From Pontiella desulfatans (GTDB lineage Bacteria > Verrucomicrobiota > Kiritimatiellia > Kiritimatiellales > Pontiellaceae): 64,000 bases of DNA. The DNA lies in assembly GCF_900890425.1 (NCBI RefSeq), contig NZ_CAAHFG010000003.1, forward strand, positions 186,001 to 250,000, written 5' to 3'. Positions 28,895-39,800 of the stretch are shown piece by piece. The position numbers and the translations under genes are program-made. Each line of letters opens with the position of its first letter. Position 1 is the stretch's first letter. Below the pieces are notes generated by a model. It searched no databases. It was not told the origin of the DNA and saw only the letters and a list, made by a program, of their open reading frames with translations.

Positions 28895-31800
28895 ATGATT
28901 GATAACATTATCCACATTGGACTCCGGCACAAACTGCTGGCGTTTATTATCGCAGTATCCGTCTGCGCCCTTGGAGTGTATTCGCTGTCGCGGCTCTCCA
29001 TTGACGCCTTTCCGGACATCAGTCCGAATCTGGTTCAGGTATTTGCTGAAGTCGATGGAATGGCTCCGGAAGAAGTGGAGCAATTGGTGACCCGGCCCAC
29101 GGAAACCGCCATGCGCAATATTCCCGGCGTACAGAAAATCCGATCGCTCTCCTCGTTGGGACTTTCCACGGTCAACATCTACTTTGAAGACGATGTAGAC
29201 ATCTTTCTCGCCCGCCAGCTTGTTTCGGAACGTCTCAAGTTGGCAGAGGAAGGAATTCCCAAAGGAATCGATATGCCACACGGGCTCGAAATGGGGCCGG
29301 TCGCCAGTGGCATGGGCAAAATTCTTGCCTACTACCTTCAGGCCGACGGCCACGACATTACCGAAGTGCGCACGCTTCATGAGTGGGTGGTCAAACGCGG
29401 GGTAGAAACGGTTCCCGGGGTGGCCAAGGTCGTCAGCCAGGGCGGCTTCATGCGCCAGTATGAGGTTGAACTCTCACCTGAAAAGCTCCTGTCCCACCGT
29501 CTAACAGCCAGCGAAGTCGGCGATGCCATTCGTCTGAACAATGCGAATTCCGGTGCGGGACTGATTACGAGTGGAAGCGAGGAATTAATTGTCCGCACAC
29601 TTGGGCGGGTGAGCACGGTGGATGAGATATCCAACACCGTCGTCAAAACGGTTGATGGCAAGCCGGTTCTGGTGAAGGATCTTGGCCGTGTGCAGCTGGG
29701 CGGCGCTTTCCGGCGCGGGGTGGCTGTGATGAATGGCCAGCAGGAAGTTGTTTTGGGCGGGATCTACAAGATCCACCGAGCCAATTCCTTTGAGGTGATC
29801 CAGGCCTTGCAGGAACGAATTGATGAGATTAACGAATCATTGCCTACAGGAATTCGGGTTGTTCCTTATTATGATCAGTCAGACCTGGTATCGAGCAGCA
29901 TAAAAACGGTTCGCAACGCCTTAATTCTTGGACTGGTACTGGTCTCTCTCATTGCATTCCTTTTCCTCGGGAATGTGCGTAATGCCTTAATCATGGTTTG
30001 TTCGTTGCCCTTTGCCCTTCTTTTCGGCATCACGCTCATGGAATGGAACGGTATCCCCGGCGATCTGATTTCTCTGGGGGGTATGGCTATCGCGCTCGGC
30101 ATGATTATCGATGCAACGATCATTATGGTCGAGAAGCTTCAGACGGCAGCCGGTAAACCCGCAACCCGGGAGGAGAGTGAAAATGCTATCCTCAAAGCGG
30201 CTCAGGAAGTGGGTCGCCCCATTGTGTTTGCCGTTGCGGTGATCTGCGTTGTATTCCTCCCGATCTTCACGCTGGGAGAAGTGGAAGGAAAAATGTTTCG
30301 TCCATTGGCCTTTGCCGTTGTGGCAACGATGATCGGCTCTCTTTTATACGCTCTGTTGGTTGCCCCCATCTTTTTCCGGATCATGCACCGCTTTGACCAT
30401 AAACGTTCCGGTCATGGGCCGGGACGTATGCTTGAGCCCTTGCTGGATCGATATGAGATCCTGATTCGGAAAACGCTCGGCCATCCGTATCGGCTGGTTA
30501 TCATCCTGATTGCTCTGCTGGGCAGTGGTGTTTTCGGGTTCATGCAGCTGGGAAGGGAATTTGTTCCTGTGCTTCAGGAAGGGACGATCAACTGCTACGC
30601 ATACATGAATCCGAATGTTTCGCTCGATGAGATTCAAAAGGTGTGTACACAGATATCGCGAACCGCAAAAGAAATACCGGAGATCGAGAACATTATCGCC
30701 GATATTGGCTATGGTGAAGTGGGGCCGCACATGCACCACACCAACTATGGCTGCATCACGATCACACTCAAGCCCCGCCGGTTTGGGCAGAAACAGCGCA
30801 GCCAACAGGAAGTGGTCGCGGCACTCGACGAAAAGCTGAACAACATTCTGGGCGTGACCGTTGGATTCTCTCAACCCATCGCCCACGAAGTGGACGGTTT
30901 AATATCCGGAGCGGGTGCTCAGGTGGTGATGAAAATATTCGGCGACGACATGGCAAAACTGGGCGCATTGGGTGCAAAAGTTGAACAGGTCGTTTCCGGA
31001 GTCGATGGAGTTGCGGATCTCCAGGTTGAACAAACCGATGGCCAAACACAGATGCAGTTGCAGTTAGACGCCATCAAGCTGGCCCGCTACGGATTGAACA
31101 AACATGAAGTTCAGTCCGTTGTCCACCAGGCTCTCACCGGCGAGATTGCCGGAGAAATTTTTGAGGGCGAGCGTTCGTCTCGCATCCTTGTCCGACTGGA
31201 CAAACGCTATCAGGAAAATCGGGACAAAATCGTCAACCTGCCGATCCTGACACCTGCTGGTTCATACGTGCCGCTCGGAAATCTTGCGAGCGTCAAAACC
31301 TTAACCGGCTTACGCCAGATCAGCCGCGAGAATACGCAGCGCTATATTTCAGTACAGTGCAACGTACGCGGACGTGATGTGGGGTCATTTGTGCAGGAAG
31401 CACAGCGCGCAGTGGATAATGCAGCCATTCTTCCATCTGGATACCGAATCGCATGGGGAGGACAGTTCGAGCTGCAGCAGGCCGCCAATCGGCGACTCGC
31501 CATTGTCGTTCCCATTACACTCGTGCTGGTCTTGTGCATGCTGTATGCCCTGTTCAATTCGATCCCCCTCGCGTTATTGATCATGCTTAACGTTCCGTTG
31601 GCCCTCGTCGGAGGCATACTTTCCCTGGCTGCATTCAGGGAAAATATCAGCATCCCGTCATCCATCGGTTTTATCGCCCTGTTCGGGATCGCCCTCACCG
31701 ATGGAGTGGTTCTTGTTTCGCGCATAGAAACCCTGAGAAAAGAGGGCGCAGAAATGCTGGATGCCATCATATCGGCCTGTCGGACCAAATTCAGGCCGGT

Positions 31801-32005
31801 GCTTATGACCACCGTGACCACAGCACTCGGCCTTTTGCCGTTGATCATCGCATCAGGCACGGGCTCGGAAGTTCAGCGCCCATTGGCCATTGTGGTGGTT
31901 TTCGGCCTCTTCACATCCACTATTGTCACCCTGTTTATCCTGCCTGCGGCCTATATCTGGATGGCGAAAAAAGGCATGACTTCTGTTAAACAAGACGCAA
32001 CCTAA
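28895..32005 (+). CDS. Heavy-metal efflux RND transporter (CzcA/CusA-like)
   Basis: The protein has 1036 residues, the family length, with TM1 at about 13-32 followed by LSIDAFPDISPNLVQV, the heavy-metal RND signature. The two repeats each have a large periplasmic loop and six transmembrane helices. The TM4 motif is ALGMIIDATIIMVEK rather than the DFG...DGA..VEN of Zn/Co/Cd pumps; it is nearer to the Cu/Ag-type AxG...DAAIVMxE. Metal specificity is therefore uncertain. It should export a metal ion from periplasm or cytoplasm with proton antiport, together with the adaptor and duct encoded upstream. The start has GGAG 9 bp upstream. Confidence 0.92.
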   Translation: MIDNIIHIGLRHKLLAFIIAVSVCALGVYSLSRLSIDAFPDISPNLVQVFAEVDGMAPEEVEQLVTRPTETAMRNIPGVQKIRSLSSLGLSTVNIYFEDDVDIFLARQLVSERLKLAEEGIPKGIDMPHGLEMGPVASGMGKILAYYLQADGHDITEVRTLHEWVVKRGVETVPGVAKVVSQGGFMRQYEVELSPEKLLSHRLTASEVGDAIRLNNANSGAGLITSGSEELIVRTLGRVSTVDEISNTVVKTVDGKPVLVKDLGRVQLGGAFRRGVAVMNGQQEVVLGGIYKIHRANSFEVIQALQERIDEINESLPTGIRVVPYYDQSDLVSSSIKTVRNALILGLVLVSLIAFLFLGNVRNALIMVCSLPFALLFGITLMEWNGIPGDLISLGGMAIALGMIIDATIIMVEKLQTAAGKPATREESENAILKAAQEVGRPIVFAVAVICVVFLPIFTLGEVEGKMFRPLAFAVVATMIGSLLYALLVAPIFFRIMHRFDHKRSGHGPGRMLEPLLDRYEILIRKTLGHPYRLVIILIALLGSGVFGFMQLGREFVPVLQEGTINCYAYMNPNVSLDEIQKVCTQISRTAKEIPEIENIIADIGYGEVGPHMHHTNYGCITITLKPRRFGQKQRSQQEVVAALDEKLNNILGVTVGFSQPIAHEVDGLISGAGAQVVMKIFGDDMAKLGALGAKVEQVVSGVDGVADLQVEQTDGQTQMQLQLDAIKLARYGLNKHEVQSVVHQALTGEIAGEIFEGERSSRILVRLDKRYQENRDKIVNLPILTPAGSYVPLGNLASVKTLTGLRQISRENTQRYISVQCNVRGRDVGSFVQEAQRAVDNAAILPSGYRIAWGGQFELQQAANRRLAIVVPITLVLVLCMLYALFNSIPLALLIMLNVPLALVGGILSLAAFRENISIPSSIGFIALFGIALTDGVVLVSRIETLRKEGAEMLDAIISACRTKFRPVLMTTVTTALGLLPLIIASGTGSEVQRPLAIVVVFGLFTSTIVTLFILPAAYIWMAKKGMTSVKQDAT

Positions 32006-32020
32006 ACCAAGGAGAAGAAC

Positions 32021-32638
32021 ATGAATAAACAAAAATATTACTTCGCGGCACTGGCCCTTATATCCAGCCTATTTATCGGATGTGCAGAACATGACGATGA
32101 CCATGGTCATGATCACCCGGACGGGCATGCGCATGCTGAAGACGCTGAGTCGCATGCTCACGACACGGATTGGCAACCTGAGTTTGCAGATTTTGACGAC
32201 GATCAAGGTCATGGCCATGACCACACCCCTCACGATGGCATCATCGTACCCTTCCGCACCGGACAATCACAGGCTGGTTTCCTCGAACTCAAGCTCCATG
32301 ACGACAAGGGCGACCTTGAACTCTGGCTTACCAAGGACAAAGCGGGGGCCACTCCCTTTGACCTACCTCTCGACTCTATGGTCGCGGTATTGTTTCCGCA
32401 GCTAGGCGGGAAAACCGTTGAGCTTCAGGTCCGCAACGACCAGCAGAATGAGGATGAAGACGGCAAGGGCAATATCCGCAACAAAAAGACAAACTACTTC
32501 ATATTCCCTGGCGACACCAAAGCCGATGCGTCATTTCTCGTCGGCAAGGATTTCGTGGCTGAAGTAGTTATCTCCTTTGCTTCGGAGGGCATTACTCATA
32601 CAACAGCCCCCTTCAAACTCAGTCCACATTCGCACTAA
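32021..32638 (+). CDS. His-rich lipoprotein of the metal efflux operon
   Basis: The protein has 205 residues with AAGGAG before the start. The signal MNKQKYYFAALALISSLFIGC ends in a good lipobox. Residues about 22-75 are dominated by His and Asp (EHDDDHGHDHPDGHAHAED, HGHDHTPHDG), an evident metal-binding domain. The remaining 130 residues are a beta-rich domain (GFLELKLHDDKGDLELWL, VELQVRNDQQNEDEDGKG) and the end is HSH. It lies 15 bp after the RND gene and closes the operon. It likely buffers or delivers metal at the membrane; this is inferred from composition. Confidence 0.75.
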   Translation: MNKQKYYFAALALISSLFIGCAEHDDDHGHDHPDGHAHAEDAESHAHDTDWQPEFADFDDDQGHGHDHTPHDGIIVPFRTGQSQAGFLELKLHDDKGDLELWLTKDKAGATPFDLPLDSMVAVLFPQLGGKTVELQVRNDQQNEDEDGKGNIRNKKTNYFIFPGDTKADASFLVGKDFVAEVVISFASEGITHTTAPFKLSPHSH

Positions 32639-32944
32639 CAGGTGAACAGTAGTTTATGAAATGTCCTGCTGGATGTAGAAATATATTGGCATCTAGAAAT
32701 CCTGAAAAAATGAATGAATTGAGGAAGGATAATTAGGACAAAATGAGGTTTCTTTTATGCCGTAGCCATGAATTATTTTGTCCTAATTATTTGTTAAACA
32801 AAATGCACGATAAGAGGTTGAGGATGTAAGGAACTAATTCGCACTAATCGTCACTAATTCATCCAGCTAAGTTCCAGATGCTCTTGATTCGTGTTCATTA
32901 GTGGTTCAAGAAGATGGAAATTCGGGGTTGTGGCAAGCAAAGGC
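32639..32944. other. Gene-free spacer between the metal operon and tRNA-Ser
   Basis: It contains the long inverted repeat listed separately and, near 32835-32915, short degenerate copies of the TTCATTAGTGG type repeats. No open frame with coding character was seen. Confidence 0.6.
32729..32790. repeat. Perfect 16-bp inverted repeat, 30-nt centre
   Basis: ATAATTAGGACAAAAT (32729-32744) pairs exactly with ATTTTGTCCTAATTAT (32775-32790). There is no T-run typical of a terminator. It sits 91 bp past the last metal gene and may be a small mobile palindrome or a 3' stabilising hairpin. Confidence 0.75.
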
Positions 32945-33032
32945 TGGCGGAGGAGGGGGGATTCGAACCCCCGAGACCTTTCGGCCCACACGATTTCGAA
33001 TCGCGCGCCTTCAACCACTCAGCCACCCCTCC
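32945..33032 (-). tRNA. tRNA-Ser (anticodon CGA)
   Basis: Read on the minus strand, the acceptor stem GGAGGGG (from 33032) pairs with CTCCTCC near the 3' end, followed by discriminator G and an encoded CCA (32947-32945). The anticodon stem CGCGA/TCGTG encloses the loop TTCGAAA, giving anticodon CGA (reads UCG). A long variable arm typical of tRNA-Ser precedes the T arm GGGGG-TTCGAAT-CCCCC. Its 3' end points toward the metal cassette. Confidence 0.95.
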
Positions 33033-33137
33033 GAAACGTAGGAAAATCTACGAAGAGCAAGAAGGTAGTAGCTTCATCCCCGTCGGGCAAGTCCTTTTGT
33101 TTTGAATGTTTAAGGCCGGATTGTCCCAAGGCCGGAT

Positions 33138-33250
33138 TGTCTCAAATTAAACTGATTCGTTTTTTACCACGGAGGGCACTGAGGCACAGAGGAGCGGGGT
33201 TGCCATGGTTCTCTGTGTCTCGGTGTCCTCTGTGGTGGGACCATTCAAGA
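33138..33250. repeat. Palindromic repeat, family A, copy 2
   Basis: Same orientation and about 90% match to 24120-24217, including the AAATTAAACT lead, both inverted arms and the trailing GACCATTCAA. Together the two copies bracket the metal cassette. Confidence 0.85.
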
Positions 33251-33299
33251 GCCTCGCCCTCCAAGGTGGGCAATCGCGTGAGTCAAACCTACGTTTTTT

Positions 33300-33727
33300 A
33301 TCCTTAACCCGGGAATGGAACCACGGATGAACACAGATGGACGCTGATATTCAAGAAGATACGAAATTTGTCCCACCCTCCCCGAGGGATAGATGTCGGT
33401 TAAGCATATCCTGTTTGGGCATCTGTGCTTATCCGTACTACTATCCGTCAATTTCTTATTTTCATGACAAGTTTTCACCACCCGCTGCGCTAGAGGACAC
33501 TGAGGCTCAGAGGATTAGGATGCTCTGTGTCTCTGAGTTCTCTGTGGTAAAAAAATCTGAGTCTTCGGTGTTAATCAGTGGTTCTAAACAATTTGGTTGC
33601 GGCTATGCCGCGCCAGGTTCTCTGTGGTAAAAAAATCCGTGTCTTCGGTGTTCATCAGTGGTTCTAAACAATTGGGTTGCGGCAATGCCGCGCTAGGTTC
33701 ATCTGTGGTTCATTTACGTTTCCAGGT
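33300..33727. repeat. ~420 bp composite dispersed repeat, copy 2 (inverted)
   Basis: This is the reverse complement of 4713-5131, ending at CATTTACGTTTCCAGG. It contains internally repeated blocks (TCTCTGTGGTAAAAAAAT, GTCTTCGGTGTTCATCAGTG, CAATTTGGTTGCGGC). With the family A copy and a 65-bp leader it fills the interval between tRNA-Ser and the giant TPR gene. Confidence 0.85.
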
Positions 33728-33892
33728 TTATGCATCCCCCCGCTGATGCGGAAACGCGAATGACCCTCGAAATGCGCCCGTCTTCGTTGTTTGAGGTTGC
33801 GCATCGTTGTTTTTGCATTAACTTCAACGGATGCCCATTCGCTGGAATACAACGGTACGGAGAAAAGGCCGAGCAATACCTCGGAATCGACC

Positions 33893-36800
33893 ATGGCTAA
33901 CATAGGATTGCCACGAAGAGGCACAAGAAGCACAAGGGCGCCGGTAGGGAAGGTCTTCGTGCTTCTTGTGCTTTTTTGTGGCCAATCCATGCCGATCCTG
34001 TCGCAACCGGAGGGGAAGGCGGCGGACTATTACCGGATACTGGAACGGAATCCACGACCGGGCTATCTCTTCGAACGCTTCCGCGATGCCTGGCTGGAGC
34101 AGCACGACCTGGCGGAGCTTGAGACGTTCCTGGCCGAGGAGGAGATGGATCTCCTGCTTGCGTTCCACTATGAGGCCGGCGGCGAACCCCAGCGCGCGGT
34201 CGAGGTCTACGGCCGCCTGCTCGAAGCCCGTCCCGACTGGCCGCAGGTGCTGTTCTACAGCGCATCCGCCCACGCGCGGCTCGGCCACTATCCGATCGCC
34301 GGGAAGCAGGTGGAAAAGCTGTTGGCGCAGGAGCCCGATGCCGAGCTGCGGCGCAAGGCGCTGGCATTGCTGGGGCGTTGCCAGGTGCGTGCGGGGCGGA
34401 CGGAAGAGGGCGTGCAAACCTGGGAGCGCATGCTCGCCGACGAAGGGTTGGATTCCGGCGTCGCCGACGATCTGCTCGACCTGCTGCTTGCCGAAGGGCT
34501 CCACGAAAAGGCGCTGGAGCTTTGCAACCGGATGCTGGCCGGAACCACCGATGCGTTTCGCGGTGTTGAGCTGCGTATGCGCAAGGCGATCATCCTCGTC
34601 CGGCTCGACCGGCGCGACGATGCGGTGGCCTGCCTGCGCGAAGCCTTCGGGAAGGCGGGGCAGGGCTCGTGGTTGCGGCGCGACCTGCTCGCGCGTATCG
34701 ATCGGCTCTATCGCGGCGCCGACAATCTGGACGGCCTGCGCATGTGCCTCGCCGAGATGCGGAAGGTGTGGCCCCGGTCGCAGCAGCTGCAACAGCGATA
34801 TGCCGAAACGCTGGCGGCGACCGGGAAGGATGCCGAGGCGCTCGAAACCGCGCGCGCGCTGGTGGCGGCGATGCCCGGCGAGCGCGAGGTGCGCGAATGG
34901 TATGCCGGGTTCCTGCTCAACCTCGGCGAGACGCAGGAGGCCATCCGCCTCATGGTGGAGTTCCTTGACCGCTTCCCGGACGACAACGACCTGCGCCTGC
35001 GCATGGCCGCGCTCGACGAAGCAAAACGCACGCACTGGATTTGGCAATACCTTGAACATTCGGCCGCCCGCGAATCGGACTATCTGCGGGCGGCGCGGGA
35101 ACTCAAGCGCTTCGGGTTGGATAACGAAGCCACCTCGGTCTACATGGAAATGCTGGCCCGTTGGCCGGAGTCGTTCGACGGCCGCGAGGCCGTTGCGCTG
35201 CACCTGGCGCGGCAGGGCGGCGTGCAGTTGAAGCTGGCCATGAAGCACTATGAGTGGCTCGCGGTTCGCTGCGACCTCGAGACGCTGGTCCGGCTTTCGA
35301 AGACCCTGCTGGCGGTGAACGATGCCCCCGCCGCCGCGCACCTGCTGGCCCTGCGCACGGACGATTTCGCGAACGAGTATCGTTTTGCGGCGGCGCGCTA
35401 CGAGGCGGCCTTCGCCGCTGGCGAGCTGGACCAGGCGCTGGAGCTTGGGTGGGTTCGCGTAGACCTGGCCCAGGCGCCGGCCGAACTCGAACGCTCGGTG
35501 GCGGAGCTGCTCTATCTGCTTAAGATGGAAAAGAAAACCAAGGCCTGGAGCGAGCGCCTGGAAAACGAGCAGGGGCGTGGCATCGGGCGCACATGGCTGC
35601 TCGCTTCGCTCTATCTCGACGCGGGCGAGCCCGGCCAGGCCGACGCGCTGCTCATCGGCAATCCGGCACTCAGGCCGTGCCGCCTGATGCTCGCCCGGCA
35701 TACGCGGAACCTGGAATTGCTGGAGCAGCTGTTGCTCGAACTGGTCGAGGACGATCCGGCGTCGAAGTCCAAGTGGCTGCGGGAGCTGGTGGACGTGCTC
35801 CACCGCGCCGGCAAGACCGGTGAGGCCCTGGAGTGGATTGCGGTATGGAAGGGGGTGTCGCCCAATTCAACGCGGCCCTACGAACTGGAGCGCGACGTGC
35901 TGCTGGAGGCCAACCGTCCCGATGAAGCGGTGGCCGCCCTGCGCCGCGCGGTGGCGCGCTTCGACGATTCGAAGGAGCTGAGGCGCGGGTTGGGTTTGCT
36001 CTATGAAAAGACCGGCCGCGCCCGGGAGGCGGAGCAACTCTACTGGCGGATGCTCAATGCCGAGGAAGAGCTGCGCGAACGGTTGTCGCTGCTCGCCGAC
36101 CTGATCCGCGTGGCGCAGGCGGGCGACCGCCTGGATCTGTTGGTCGAGGAGCTGGAGCGTCGTTCCGAAAAGTCGGGCGAGGCGTTGTTCCCCTTGCTGG
36201 GCTTGGTCGAGTGCCACCGGGCCGACCGCAATGTCGCCGCCCGTAGCGAGGCGCTGGAGCGCGTGCTCGAACTGCGCCCGAACGATCTCCGCGTCCTGCG
36301 CGAAAAGGCGCGGCTCGAGGAGGAGCTCGGCAACCATGCCGCCGCGCGCGACCTGATGCTGCGCATTGCCCAATCCGATGCCCCCGGCGACGCCTTGCGC
36401 AAGGTGGCGGAATATGAACTGCTGTTCGGCGATGAGCAGCAGGCGGCCCGGCTGCTGGACGATCCGCGGCTGGAGACGGCCGACGTGGTGGCGCTGGCGG
36501 AAACGCTCCTGGAAAAAGGCTGCCTTCCGCTGCTGACCGGTTTCCTGCGGGAGCAGGCCACGGCGGATGCGGATTTCGACCTCCTCTACCTGTATGCCCT
36601 CTCGCTGGAAGAGGGCGGCCAACCCGCCCGCGCGGTGGAAGCCTTTGGGCGGGTGCTGGCCTTGGCCGATGCCGATTCCGGCAACGAGTTGGAGCGGGTG
36701 CTCGATTCCATGCGGGCCGGCGACGCGGCCTATGCCTATCGCCAAAACGGCCGTTTGGGTCCTTCGGGGGGCTGGAAGCCGCGCGATGTTCCAACGGCAA

Positions 36801-39800
36801 AGCGCTATGCGCTGGCCCACCTCGGCCAGCTGCTTGCCGCATTGCCGCAGGGGCAGCGCAAGGCGCCTCCGGTTCCGTATGGACGGTTGTTGCTCATCGA
36901 CGCTCGCTGGCCCCTGTCGAGTCCGGAGTGGTGGAACGAGGCGCTTCGCCTTTATCCCGATTCGGACGAGCTGGCCCTGAAGCGCCTGTCCATCGCCCCG
37001 CAAACGCTGGAATCCGAGGCGGCGGTTCGCGCCGCGTTGGCGCACGTTCCGGAAGGGGAGCCGGGCGTGGCCTTGGATGTGCTGATGCGGTTCCTCGAAA
37101 AGTATCCGGCCCTGATCGACCAGTTGCCCGGGGTGGCCGGGCGGATGATGCAACGAACCGCCGACCTCGAAAAACTGGCGAAGGCGGTCGGGCGGCGCGC
37201 CATGCCCCGCGACCCGTTGCGGGAGGTTCCGCCCGGGCTGGCCGCGCTGGTGGCGCCGATCCTGGAAAAGGCCGAGGCGACCGAAGGCTTTCCCCCGGGG
37301 GCGCTGCATCAGCTGCGCATGCAGCAGGCGCTGCTGGACGGGGATTATGCCGCCGTGGCGGAGCTGCTCCGGCAACGGTTCGACCGCGAGGTGGATCCGA
37401 AGCCGGTACCGCCACGGACGACCGCAAGCACCCGCTTCCCTCCCGACGGGCTGTTCGATGCCGATGCGCTGATTCTGCAAGGGCTGGCCGGGGAGGTGTT
37501 CTTTCGCGACGGGCTGATGGAGGCGTTGCGCGGGCGGGACGATGCCCGCTTGTATTGCGCCTTGGCCCTCGCCCATTTGAATGCGCCCGAGGAAGAGGTT
37601 GCCGCGCGCATGGAGGCCATCGGGGCGCAGGCGGCGCCGACGGACGACGAGCGTTTTGCGCTCGTCTGTTGGCATGCGGAACGGAAGCCGGAGCAGGCGC
37701 TGCGGTTGATGCTGGAGCTGGCCGAAGCCGATGCCGCGTCCGGCCATCGCGCATGGGTCGAGGCGATGTTGTTGGCCTTGGCCGCGCCGATGGATCCGGT
37801 TCCCGAAAACCTGAAGCCGGAATTGTGCGGGCAGTTGGAGCGGATGAAACCGGCGACGCACCTGGGGCAGAAGGAGCGGTTTCAATTGCTGGCCTTGGCT
37901 GAACGGCTGGGACTGCCGGTCGAATCCTTCTTCCCTGCCCCGGGGGCGGCCGTGGCGGCCCGGCCCGCGCGCACGGTGCACCGGGTGCCCGATCCCTACC
38001 AGCAGGTCCGCGAGCTGATCCAGAAAAAGCAGACCGCCGCCGCGCTCGAGCTCGTGGCCGGCATGCTCCGGAAGGAGGCGCAGTCGCACCTCTTTTCGCC
38101 GCAGGCCGCCGCGCCATCCAGCCACCACCTGGTGAACAGCGTTCGCGAAATCCAGCGCAACAAGCTGGGGCCGGAGCTGCTGGGCGGGTTGGCGCCGAAG
38201 GATGACGCCCCGCATCCGCGGCGCGTCTTCGAGCATGCCTTCTCGTGCGAAATGCTGGGGGAGCGCGACCGTGCGCTGGCGAGCTACCAACGGTTGTATG
38301 CCCTGCGTCCCGAATGGCGCGGCGCCACCGTGCGCTATGTCCATTTGCTGGCCTTGGCCGATCCGGAGGCGGCCGCCAAGGTGGTCGCCGGGTTCTCGCC
38401 GCGGATGCTGGCGGCGTTGGTTGGCATGTTGCAAGCCACGCTGCAGGACCGGAGCGTAACCCACGAGCAGCGGCTGGCCTTGTGCGGGCTGGTGGCGAAG
38501 GGGTTGGTCGACACCCCGGCCCCGGCGCGGAACGAATTTTCCAATGCCTCCATGCAGCTGCAGCAGGCCGTGGCCGCGAACGATTGGCACGAGCACCGGC
38601 GCGGCTCGCTGCCCGGGCTTTTTTCCGTTCAGGAAAAGGGGGCCTTCGCCGAAGGCTGGCAACCTCCGGACGACTTTGCGCAAGATGCCGCGTTGGCCGC
38701 GATCCAGCAGCGGCGGCGCGAGCTCTATCTGGACATGTGCAAGACCATGGCGCGCATCGATGCGTTGAGGCTGGAGGGGTTCACGCAGCTGATGCGCTAC
38801 CTCGACCATGTGGGCCTGGCGCCCGATCCCGGCGAGCTCCTTCCGCTGGCCGAGCATATCCTGCGCGAGGGCAAGGGAACCGCCTGGAGCTATTCGCGCG
38901 GGTCCGGCCGCGGCCGCACGGTTTCGCCCATGACGTTCTATCTGCTGGAGCAGCGGCGGGCCGGCCGGCTGGACGCGGTGGAGGCGTTGCTCGGCGAGTT
39001 GGCGGAATCGAACATCTACCGCGATGCCCTGGCCGCCCTGCTGCGCATCCAGGCCATGGAGGACGGGCCGGACTATGCCGCGGCGGTGGGCGAAACGTTG
39101 GCCTCGCGGAATTGGGGCTACGGTTTCCATGAGGCGTTGCTGAAGCTGCACGATATGGACGGGCGCACGACCGATCTCGACGCCGTCTTCTGGGAGCGCG
39201 TGCGCGGCTGGAACGGCAACTATGGCGCGAGTGCCAGAAGCAGCGCCATTGCGGCGTGGATCGATGCGAAGCAGGAGGAGGCCGATCCGCAGGCGACGGT
39301 CGGTTTCGTGCAACGCCTGCTGGAGGTTTCGTTCTCGCAGTCCGAGCGGGAACTGTTGGGGTCGGTGGCCGAGGGGGGAATCGGGCGGCAGACCCATCCC
39401 TCGGCCTACGCGAAATACCAGCAGGTGGTTCAGGTGCTGAACCAGGTTGGGTATCGCCCGGATACGGTGCCGGGGCTGGTGGATCTGCTGGCCGGGTATG
39501 ACCATTCCATCCAGGAAGGGCGCGCGGCGGCCGACCTGTTCCGTAGCCATTCGTCGGAGGCGGTGCGCGATGCCTGGCTGGAGCAGTTCGGGCTGTTCGC
39601 CGATTGGGCGGACTATCCCTTCCGCACCCTGCCAAACGCGCGCCAACCGATGCTGGACCTGGTGCTGATCCGCCTGCGCGGGGCCGCAGGCACGGCCAGC
39701 CGCGAACGGTTGATGGCTCTCGAAACCCCCACCTTTGGCGAAGGGGTGCTGCGGGTGCTGCTGGATACGCGCAGTACTTCGGAGCGCCCCTCCAGGATGC

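Noticed and set aside
32945-33032. tRNA-Ser as integration site of the metal cassette
   Set aside because: No second copy of the tRNA 3' end was seen near 24-25 kb and no integrase gene is present, so site-specific integration is not supported.
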